From the NCBI GenBank assembly GCA_024691265.1, contig JAILNT010000195.1, positions 1-5,401 on the forward strand: 5,401 bases of DNA, read 5' to 3'. The DNA is from Treponema sp. (lineage in GTDB: Bacteria > Spirochaetota > Spirochaetia > Treponematales > Treponemataceae). How positions within the stretch are numbered: the first letter of the stretch is position 1; every line of letters starts with the position of its first letter. The position numbers and the translations under genes were made by a program. The notes under the pieces were generated by a model, which searched no databases, was not told the DNA's origin, and saw only the letters and a program-made list of their open reading frames with translations. Of the stretch, positions 1 through 5,401 are shown piece by piece.

Positions 1-1
1 G

Positions 2-37
2 TTTGTAAAAGCTCTTAATAGTTTGCTCGCTGAATAA
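2..37 (+). CDS. Possible 3' end of a convergent plus-strand gene (partial)
   Basis: One plus-strand frame is open from the left edge and reads FVKALNSLLAE before a TAA stop at 35-37. The composition resembles an ordinary helical C-terminus. About 15 bases after the stop comes a strong hairpin followed by eight T residues, which is what a gene ending here would need. Only 11 codons are inside the window, so the product cannot be named. The other two plus-strand frames stop even sooner, so the call rests on the terminator position and the plausible peptide. Confidence 0.35.
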   Translation, partial: FVKALNSLLAE

Positions 38-52
38 CTTTTATTAGATAAT

Positions 53-85
53 AAAAATGCTGGATTTAAATCCAGCATTTTTTTT
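53..85. terminator. Bidirectional rho-independent terminator
   Basis: A perfect 30-base palindrome spans 53-82. Its GC-containing core is TGCTGGA paired with TCCAGCA, around a TTTAAA centre. On the plus strand it runs into eight T residues (78-85). On the minus strand it runs into five T residues (complement of 53-57). The minus-strand rsm22 stop codon lies about 32 bases upstream of the hairpin, so the structure should end the ptsI-der-merR-rsm22 transcript. The longer plus-strand T-tract suggests it also serves a convergent gene from the left. Confidence 0.9.
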
Positions 86-116
86 GCAATATTAAAAATT
101 ATATAACTGCATGATT

Positions 117-1526
117 TTACTCTGGAAATGCTACTGCCTGAATTGTTGCACCAGACTTTTCATCAATTATATCTTTTGATGTACTGTTTTTACCCGTTTT
201 ATTTTCGAGCCTAATAAAATCACCAGATTTCAAATGTAGACGTCCTAGTCCAGAATTTACTACTAGTGTAAGTCCTTTTTTTGAGCAGGCATAAAAACCA
301 ATATGGTTATCAGGCAGCCTTATCATTTCTGATACAATTCTCATACAATTTTCGTTTTCATCTATATCATTTTTATAATGCAGCTGTGTAAAAATAAAGC
401 TTAAAGAAGCTCTATCTTTTGTAAGATGCGAAGCTGTAGAAAGTTTTTGAAGCTTTTTAGGTGCATCATCTGTATAAAAAGTGAAATTACACCATTTCCC
501 GTTACCCCTTTGCTTACTTCCGCTTAAAGGACAAGTATCAAGGTTTGGACATGGCAATATAGTATTATAGCTACGCTTTGCTAAGGCTTCTTTTAAAAGT
601 GTTATAAATCTTGAGGAGCGAGGAACTCCAGGTTCTATTACAAGTATCGAAGGTGTTTTTGCAATTTCTTTGTTTCCCGTGTCTGCATAAGACATCAGTG
701 CTAATGCATATTTTTTTGCAAGATAATCCGGAGCTTCTTTGCTTTCCTGAATAACTTCATTGAACATGTTTGCACAGGTTATAAGAGAAGCCTTTGCTTT
801 TATAGGAGTTCCAATAGAGCCTTTTATCCTTACAATTTTCCATTGAATACCATAATTGTCATTATCATCAGTAGATGTTGCACCAAGTATTCTTGAAGCC
901 GTATTGAGAAAGAGTTCTTCACCTAAAGCTAAAGCTGTTTGCGAATAATCCATACAATACCAGGTAATATTTTTCTTTCGCAATTCTGGTAAAGCAAGAT
1001 ACATTGCAATAGGAACTGTAAGTGGACCACTTCCTATATCAATGCAAACTGCATTATCAGGAAGTTTGAATGCTTCTGCTCCAATATTGGCAAAAAGCCT
1101 TGTCAAACGAATGAGATTCCACCACATGAAATAATTTGTATAGGCTGTAAGCTTTGTAGTCTCATTCATATAGCCCACTCTGCGGCTCGAACGCTCTGTT
1201 GTAAGCTCTTGAGACAGCTGTCTTATCTGGTCACTCAATAAAGATTTTTGCTTACTATTCAATGGGCGAACAGTTTGTATAACAGAATCAAAATTATCAA
1301 GAAGATTAATTGATTCTTCAGGGATATTTTTTTGAGAAAACATCTGCTTCTTTTCTTGAATAATAGCAGCTTTCCCGTAATTTTTAGGAGCTTTGAAATT
1401 TGTAGCTTTATCTACAAAATTTTTATCTTTTCTGTCTGTTTTAGAGTGCTTTTTTGCAGTTGTCTTTTTATAGAACTGGTCATACCAGTGTTTATTTTCA
1501 GGCTTGTCTTTAGAGTGTCTATCCAT
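117..1526 (-). CDS. Rsm22-family small-subunit ribosome-associated methyltransferase-like protein
   Basis: This 469-residue protein fits the Rsm22 family, whose mitochondrial members (yeast Rsm22, human METTL17) act in small-ribosomal-subunit assembly. Visible features, numbered from the ATG at 1526: a Lys/His-rich, probably disordered tail (1-60); a SAM-fold motif I DIGSG (163-167); the motif II acid D193; NMFNE (253-257), matching the family's 'LNE' motif; EPG (298-300); then the hallmark CP-x4-CP...WC block with Cys326, Cys332 and Cys346, and a late Cys414 in a GFYACS segment. The four cysteines match the Fe-S ligand pattern described for METTL17. The third glycine of the usual GxGxG is Leu, so catalytic activity is uncertain. 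Start choice: the frame opens at TTG 1562 (481 residues), directly after an in-frame stop and without a close ribosome site. ATG 1526 has TGGAC upstream with a 10-base spacer. It is the last gene of the operon. The family call is strong; the RNA target is unknown. Confidence 0.82.
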   Translation of the reverse strand: MDRHSKDKPENKHWYDQFYKKTTAKKHSKTDRKDKNFVDKATNFKAPKNYGKAAIIQEKKQMFSQKNIPEESINLLDNFDSVIQTVRPLNSKQKSLLSDQIRQLSQELTTERSSRRVGYMNETTKLTAYTNYFMWWNLIRLTRLFANIGAEAFKLPDNAVCIDIGSGPLTVPIAMYLALPELRKKNITWYCMDYSQTALALGEELFLNTASRILGATSTDDNDNYGIQWKIVRIKGSIGTPIKAKASLITCANMFNEVIQESKEAPDYLAKKYALALMSYADTGNKEIAKTPSILVIEPGVPRSSRFITLLKEALAKRSYNTILPCPNLDTCPLSGSKQRGNGKWCNFTFYTDDAPKKLQKLSTASHLTKDRASLSFIFTQLHYKNDIDENENCMRIVSEMIRLPDNHIGFYACSKKGLTLVVNSGLGRLHLKSGDFIRLENKTGKNSTSKDIIDEKSGATIQAVAFPE

Positions 1527-1573
1527 TGAATGTTTGTCCAATATTATTGTGTTTGCGTGCAATTAGAAAATAA

Positions 1574-1915
1574 TTAGTTTCCCTTACTCAATTCGGCTTT
1601 ACTATGTCTTACTGTCAAATATAAATCTATAAGTTGAGAACGAAGTTCATGTATAGAAATGAGTTCATCTGCATGATTTTCATATGCTGATGTTTCTTTG
1701 TAAAGCTGATCTCTTGCACCCTCTACCGTATATTTCTTTGTATAAACTAGGTACTTCATGCGTAAAATCAGCTCTATATTCCTCTGGCTATAGCTCCTTC
1801 TTCCACCCGAATCTTTCATCGGGCTTATAGAAGGACATATAGATTCCCAATATCTTATTATATTTGCTTTTACGCCAGTCAGTTCTTCTGTTTCGCCGAT
1901 TGAGTATAGAGCCAT
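1574..1915 (-). CDS. Short MerR-family transcriptional regulator
   Basis: This 113-residue cytoplasmic DNA-binding protein has a typical MerR N-terminal domain: a first helix-turn-helix at about 4-23 (YSIGETEELTGV...IRYWE), a wing with GGRRSYS (37-43), and a second helical pair at about 44-71 ending in TVEGARDQL. The RYWE, GGRR and EGAR pattern resembles the MlrA-like MerR subgroup rather than the metal sensors. After residue 75 only a short amphipathic helix remains (about 80-108), probably for dimerisation. There is no effector domain, and the single cysteine (Cys27) does not suggest metal sensing. The ATG at 1915 is 6 bases after the der stop, and its AAGGA ribosome site lies in the last codons of der, so translation is probably coupled to der. 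The regulated promoter is not evident: the ptsI promoter has a 17-base spacer, not the 19-20 typical of MerR-activated promoters. Confidence 0.88.
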   Translation of the reverse strand: MALYSIGETEELTGVKANIIRYWESICPSISPMKDSGGRRSYSQRNIELILRMKYLVYTKKYTVEGARDQLYKETSAYENHADELISIHELRSQLIDLYLTVRHSKAELSKGN

Positions 1916-1921
1916 TTTCTA

Positions 1922-3475
1922 TTAATCCTTGTCTTTAAACCTGTCTTCCCACTTTTGGCGGCTTGCCTTCATATCAAGAATAACAGGAATCTTATCAAAT
2001 CCCAAATCTTCTCTGATACGGTTTTTCAAGTAGGTTACATAACTTCCAGGTACCGAATCAGGACGAGTTGCGAATATCAAGAATTTTACAGGGTTTATTC
2101 CCTTTTGTGTCATATAACGAATCTTAAAATGAATAGCCTTACTTGCTGGAGGCGGATACTTGAATAACCAGTCTTTAAGTGCAACATTAAGAGAAGCTGT
2201 ATCAATCTTTCTTGTAAGCTGGCTGTAAACTTCAAGAGCTGTATCCATTAATACTTTTATACCATCTCCTTCAAGAGCAGATATTTCAACTATAGGAGCA
2301 TAAGTCATTTGACCAAACATTATACGAATGTTTTCTTCTACGCTCTTAGCATACTTTTTATTCTCTGCTATCTTCTCTTTCATGGTATCCCATTTATTTA
2401 AAACAAATATGATACCACGTCCTCTTTCATATGCCAGGGCTGCAATTTTTTTATCTTGCTCCGTAAGACCTTCCTGGGCATCTATCATAAGAAATACTAA
2501 GTCTGTTTCATCAAGACTCTGAATGGCTCTATGAACAGAATAATATTCAACATCTTCTTCAACTTTTGCTTTTCTTCTTATACCTGCTGTATCAAGTATT
2601 TGAAAATCTTTCCCGTTATATCTGAAGCTGCCTTCAACAACATCACGAGTAGTACCAGCATAGTCGCTTACAATAGAAGTTTTTGTATGTGTAAGTCTGT
2701 TAGACAAAGTTGATTTACCAGTGTTTGGCTTTCCAACAAGAGTAATACGGATTGGGTGACTTTCTTCTCCTTCTGTTACTCGTGAAAAATCAAGTCTGCT
2801 TACAATTTCTTTTGCAAGGTCTGTGACATGGTCTCCATGTGTTGCAGAAATCCTGAACATTTTATCGAAACCAAATTTCATAAAATTCCAGGCATCATTT
2901 TCGTTTTTTCCGCCTTCAGTCTTATTAATTGCAGCTATAACTTTGTTCCAGTGAGGACGCAAGTGCGATATGAATTCTTCATCTTCAGCTGTTATTTCGC
3001 CACTATCCATAAGAAGAACTATGACATCTGCCTTGTTGAGCATATCCAATGTTTTTTGTACAACAAGGTCGTCCATTACAGCTTCCATTGTACCAATATC
3101 ACGAGTGAGCTTGAATCCACCTGTATCCATAAGATGAACAGGTTTACCCATAATAAAGGCTGTTGATTCAACAGGGTCTCTTGTAACACCTGCTACAGGA
3201 GCTGTAATTGCAATTCTTTTATGCATAAAACGGTTGAATAATGTGGATTTTCCAACATTAGGGCGTCCTGCGATAACAACAAGAGGAAGATTATAATAAA
3301 TCTTATCTGTCGAAAATACAGGAGCATCTGCTTCTACTGTAGATTCGTTTATAGCTTCTTCATTATTAGAATAATTTTCAAAGTCTTCTGTTTCTTCAAA
3401 AGCATTGTCTTCAGCCTTTACTTTTATAGGCTTTGGCTTACTGAAATCAGGCTTTCTTTTCTTTGTCTTGGCCAT
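1922..3475 (-). CDS. der: Ribosome assembly GTPase Der (EngA)
   Basis: Der is the tandem-GTPase factor needed for 50S subunit maturation. Numbered from the ATG at 3475 (517 residues), domain 1 has GRPNVGKS (70-77), the G2 Thr98 in GVTRD, DTGG (117-120), a G4 of NKTE (184-187) and ISA (209-211). Domain 2 has GKPNTGKS (248-255), GTTRD with Thr276, DTAG (295-298), NKWD (360-363) and ISAL (398-401). The C-terminal KH-like domain is at about 420-510 (FLIFATRPDSVP...YLKNRIRE). Two oddities: about 62 extra N-terminal residues, basic then acidic, and Glu instead of Asp in the first G4 motif. The frame is open to a GTG at 3484, but that GTG is part of the Shine-Dalgarno sequence AGAGGTGA, which sits 6 bases before the ATG at 3475, so the ATG is the start. 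It lies 28 bases after the ptsI stop and is probably co-transcribed with it. Confidence 0.97.
   Translation of the reverse strand: MAKTKKRKPDFSKPKPIKVKAEDNAFEETEDFENYSNNEEAINESTVEADAPVFSTDKIYYNLPLVVIAGRPNVGKSTLFNRFMHKRIAITAPVAGVTRDPVESTAFIMGKPVHLMDTGGFKLTRDIGTMEAVMDDLVVQKTLDMLNKADVIVLLMDSGEITAEDEEFISHLRPHWNKVIAAINKTEGGKNENDAWNFMKFGFDKMFRISATHGDHVTDLAKEIVSRLDFSRVTEGEESHPIRITLVGKPNTGKSTLSNRLTHTKTSIVSDYAGTTRDVVEGSFRYNGKDFQILDTAGIRRKAKVEEDVEYYSVHRAIQSLDETDLVFLMIDAQEGLTEQDKKIAALAYERGRGIIFVLNKWDTMKEKIAENKKYAKSVEENIRIMFGQMTYAPIVEISALEGDGIKVLMDTALEVYSQLTRKIDTASLNVALKDWLFKYPPPASKAIHFKIRYMTQKGINPVKFLIFATRPDSVPGSYVTYLKNRIREDLGFDKIPVILDMKASRQKWEDRFKDKD
1926..1930 (-). promoter_or_regulatory. Ribosome binding site of the merR-type gene, inside the end of der
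   Basis: AAGGA on the minus strand lies 10 bases before the ATG at 1915 and overlaps the final Lys-Asp codons of der. It fixes the start of the regulator gene and suggests that ribosomes finishing der reinitiate on it. Confidence 0.7.
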
Positions 3476-3480
3476 TTTTT

Positions 3481-3488
3481 TCACCTCT
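3481..3488 (-). promoter_or_regulatory. Strong Shine-Dalgarno site of der, deciding its start
   Basis: The minus strand reads AGAGGTGA here, closely complementary to the 16S rRNA 3' end. From GAGGTG there are 6 A residues to the ATG at 3475, an ideal spacing. The site contains the GTG (3484-3482) that would otherwise be taken as a start three codons earlier. Confidence 0.85.
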
Positions 3489-3503
3489 AATGGTCTTCCC
3501 TCT

Positions 3504-5231
3504 TTATAGGGAGTTCAATGATTTTAGAGAAATTGCCTGAAGCTCATTTATTGTGAAGCGTGAAAGCAATTCTTTTACACCAGTAATCTGCTTTGCACTC
3601 ATGCTCAATGAACGAACTCCCATACCGGCAAGGACTAATGTACTATTTGGTCTACTTGCCATTTCTCCACATACAGACACAGGAATCTTAGCTTTTTCGC
3701 CGCAGTTGATTGTTGACTGTATAAGCCTTAATACTGCTAAATGAAATTCATTGTATAAAGACGATACGGCTGGATTTTCTCTGTCTATACCTATTGTGTA
3801 TTGAGTCAAATCATTAGTTCCAAGTGAGAAAAAATCACACTTTGGAGCAAGACAGTCTGCAATTATTGCAGCTGCCGCAGTTTCTATCATAATACCAATA
3901 GGAACATTTTTTTTGAAAGGAATGTTTTCCTTTTTCAATTCCTGCTGGACTTTTACTGCCATCGCTTTTGCACTTTCAATCTGAGAAACATCTGTTATGA
4001 GCGGTAACATTATTTTCAGATTTCCATATATACTTGCTCTGTATAAAGCCCTTAACTGTGTGTGGAGCAGTTCTGGATATTTCAGGCTTAGTCTTATGGC
4101 ACGAAGTCCCATCAATGGATTTTTCTCATCGGTTTTAGGAATACCTGCATTATCGATGAGCTTATCTCCTCCTGTATCAAGAGTTCGTATAGTAACAGGT
4201 TTGTCACCCATTGTCTGTAGAACTTGTTTATATGCCTGGAATTGAGCTTCTTCCGATATAGAATTTGAATCATTATCAGCAGAATCTTTTGACTGTTTAC
4301 CTTTAGAATGCAAAGTTTCACTCATAAAAAGAAACTCTGTTCTAAATAAACCTATTCCATCAGCACCTTCTTTTTGTGCAATTTCGGCTTCGTCAGGAGT
4401 ACCGATATTAGCATAAATGTAAAATCTTGTCCCGTCTTTTGTAAGGGCAGATTTATTACGGAATATCTTTAGAGCCTTTTCATGCTCTTTTTCTGTTTCT
4501 ATAGCTCTTGTGCAAGATTTAATGGTTTTTTCATCAGGATTTATAGTTACTTGACCAATAGTACCATCTACAATAATAGTTTCTTCAGGGCCTACAATAC
4601 GAGTTATATTTTCAAGTGCAAAAACTGCCGGAATGCCATAGTTTTTTGCAAGAATTGCAACATGGCTTGAAACTCCTCCTTCTGTAAGAGCTAAGCCTGC
4701 AATTTTTCTTTTTGAAAGAATTACAGCATCAGAAGGGTTCATAGCTTTTGCAACAATAACAGCACCGTCTGGTACTTGTTCTATATTAAATGGGTGATAA
4801 TCAAGAAGCTCATCAAGAACTCTACCAAATACATCTCCAATATCAACAGCTCTTTCTGAAAGATATTCATTTCCGCTGTTTCTGAGTTTATCAGCATAGT
4901 TTTGAACTTCTCTGTCTAATATGAATTCAATATTATAGGATTCTTTATCATAAGCATTCTTTATCTGCTGCAAGAATGTCGTATCATCAAGCATGAGTTG
5001 ATATGTTTCAAATATAACTCTTTGCAGGTCGTCTTTTGGAAGTGTAACTATATTTTCTGTAATGCGTAACTGGACAATTTTTACTGCATTTGTAAATCTT
5101 TTCCAGCCTCCAGCCCTGTCTTCTTCGGAAATCTTTTTTTGTGGAATTACCCTTTTTATCGTGTCAGGTACAACAAAAGCAGTTCCTATTCCAATGCCGC
5201 CGCTTGCGGAAACGCCCTGTAAAATGTTCAT
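3504..5231 (-). CDS. ptsI: Phosphoenolpyruvate-protein phosphotransferase, PTS Enzyme I
   Basis: Enzyme I is the cytoplasmic enzyme that takes phosphate from PEP onto a histidine and passes it to HPr. The 575 residues show the N-terminal LQGVSAS...GIG start, a helical HPr-binding region (about 25-145), and the phosphohistidine domain with active His190 in GGVSSHVAI. The PEP-binding barrel follows: GLFRTEFLFM (Arg297), TIRTLDTGGDK (Arg349), NPLMGLRAIR, GIMIET (Glu450), FFSLGTNDLTQYTIGIDR (Asn473, Asp474, Arg484) and the catalytic Cys521 in CGEMA. All residues matching the E. coli active site are present, so it should be functional. Oddities are a hydrophilic Ser/Lys/Asp/Asn-rich loop of about 20 extra residues at 304-327, and Ala instead of Pro after GIMIET. 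The ATG at 5231 is fixed by the conserved N-terminus, but no Shine-Dalgarno precedes it. It is the first gene of the cluster. No ptsH or PTS permease gene is in the window. Confidence 0.97.
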   Translation of the reverse strand: MNILQGVSASGGIGIGTAFVVPDTIKRVIPQKKISEEDRAGGWKRFTNAVKIVQLRITENIVTLPKDDLQRVIFETYQLMLDDTTFLQQIKNAYDKESYNIEFILDREVQNYADKLRNSGNEYLSERAVDIGDVFGRVLDELLDYHPFNIEQVPDGAVIVAKAMNPSDAVILSKRKIAGLALTEGGVSSHVAILAKNYGIPAVFALENITRIVGPEETIIVDGTIGQVTINPDEKTIKSCTRAIETEKEHEKALKIFRNKSALTKDGTRFYIYANIGTPDEAEIAQKEGADGIGLFRTEFLFMSETLHSKGKQSKDSADNDSNSISEEAQFQAYKQVLQTMGDKPVTIRTLDTGGDKLIDNAGIPKTDEKNPLMGLRAIRLSLKYPELLHTQLRALYRASIYGNLKIMLPLITDVSQIESAKAMAVKVQQELKKENIPFKKNVPIGIMIETAAAAIIADCLAPKCDFFSLGTNDLTQYTIGIDRENPAVSSLYNEFHLAVLRLIQSTINCGEKAKIPVSVCGEMASRPNSTLVLAGMGVRSLSMSAKQITGVKELLSRFTINELQAISLKSLNSL

Positions 5232-5238
5232 AACTTTT

Positions 5239-5267
5239 ACTATAACCGTCAGTTTGGGTTAGGTCAA
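5239..5267 (-). promoter_or_regulatory. Sigma70-type promoter of ptsI
   Basis: On the minus strand, a -35 box TTGACC (5267-5262) is followed by a 17-base spacer and a -10 box TATAGT (5244-5239). Five of six bases match consensus in each box. Only seven bases (AAAAGTT) separate the -10 box from the ptsI ATG, so the expected start of transcription is at the ATG or one base before it. It should drive the whole ptsI-der-merR-rsm22 operon. Confidence 0.75.
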
Positions 5268-5284
5268 TCTATTCATTTTTTTCT

Positions 5285-5306
5285 TTTACTTGAAGCTTCA
5301 AATAAA
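5285..5306. promoter_or_regulatory. Inverted repeat upstream of the ptsI promoter, candidate operator
   Basis: A 12-base perfect palindrome, TTGAAGCTTCAA (5290-5301), is flanked by one mismatched pair and then four more matching pairs (TTTA/TAAA), giving a 22-base dyad. Its centre lies about 64 bases upstream of the predicted transcription start and the near edge is 18 bases from the -35 box, a common place for an activator site. It is a poor terminator candidate: there is no loop space and no T-tract directly after it on either strand. The binding protein is unknown. Confidence 0.4.
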
Positions 5307-5358
5307 GTATTTTTTCTATATAAATAATTTATAAAAAATATAAATTGATAAATAATAA

Positions 5359-5401
5359 TTGAAATAAAAGTTATTCTAGTTTAGATTGTTTTTATGGTTT
5401 T
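5359..5401 (+). promoter_or_regulatory. Weak candidate divergent promoter at the right edge
   Basis: On the plus strand, TTGAAA (5359-5364), a 17-base spacer and TAGATT (5382-5387) are followed by six bases and then an ATG at 5394-5396. This would be a second promoter with the start codon at +1. The region is extremely AT-rich, so such matches arise easily by chance, and only two full codons of any gene are in the window. Confidence 0.2.

Noticed and set aside
1560..1562. TTG at 1562 as the start of the Rsm22-family gene
   Set aside because: It follows an in-frame stop directly and its nearest AAGGGA is 17 bases away, too far. ATG 1526 has TGGAC at a workable distance. The TTG cannot be fully excluded.
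2828..3166. Plus-strand open frame of 112 codons opposite der
   Set aside because: It lies antisense to conserved Der GTPase motifs, and its Cys/Phe/Ile-rich translation looks like a shadow of the minus-strand gene.
3473..3484. GTG at 3484 as the start of der
   Set aside because: The GTG lies within the Shine-Dalgarno sequence AGAGGTGA, and an ATG follows at the ideal 6-base spacing.
3497..3512. Small hairpin (TCCCT/AGGGA) around the ptsI stop codon as a terminator or attenuator between ptsI and der
   Set aside because: The stem is only five pairs and no T-tract follows on the minus strand, so termination is unlikely. At most it could affect mRNA processing.
4112..4321. Same-strand open frame of 69 codons inside ptsI
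   Set aside because: It overlaps conserved Enzyme I coding sequence in another frame and shows no recognisable motif or ribosome site.
5302..5401. Very AT-rich stretch as a replication origin or mobile-element remnant
   Set aside because: No repeated boxes, DnaA-like sites, terminal repeats or target duplications are visible. It is best explained as promoter-upstream sequence.

Overview
This AT-rich window reads as ordinary bacterial chromosome. The products point to a spirochaete, most likely a Treponema-type organism: a Der GTPase with a long charged N-terminal extension, an Rsm22-family protein with a basic N-terminal tail, and a PTS Enzyme I gene with no permease genes beside it. The genus is inferred from gene content and composition and was not tested by a search. 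No mobile elements, CRISPR arrays, tRNAs or rRNAs are visible.

Almost the whole window is one tight minus-strand gene cluster, transcribed from right to left: ptsI (PTS Enzyme I), der (GTPase for 50S ribosome assembly), a short MerR-family regulator, and an Rsm22-family methyltransferase-like protein. The gaps are about 28, 6 and 47 bases (11 if a TTG start is used for the last gene), and no internal terminator is visible, so an operon is likely. Two start codons differ from the longest open frame. For der, the upstream GTG lies inside a strong Shine-Dalgarno sequence, so the ATG at 3475 is used. For rsm22, the ATG at 1526 has a better upstream context than the TTG at 1562.

Right end (5232-5401): a good sigma70-type promoter (TTGACC, 17-base spacer, TATAGT) lies so close to ptsI that transcription should begin at or one base before the ATG. 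ptsI also lacks a Shine-Dalgarno sequence, so its mRNA is probably leaderless. A near-perfect inverted repeat lies just upstream of the -35 box and is a candidate operator. The rest is very AT-rich, with a weak hint of a divergent plus-strand gene starting at the edge.

Left end (1-116): a perfect 30-base palindrome with T-tracts on both sides is a bidirectional terminator. It closes the operon and probably also a convergent plus-strand gene, of which only about 11 codons are inside the window.

Together, the cluster joins the first phosphotransfer enzyme of the PTS with one factor for each ribosomal subunit (Der for 50S; Rsm22 family, by homology, for the small subunit) and a small DNA-binding protein. 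A link between carbon or energy status and ribosome assembly is possible, but this is inference from gene order only.
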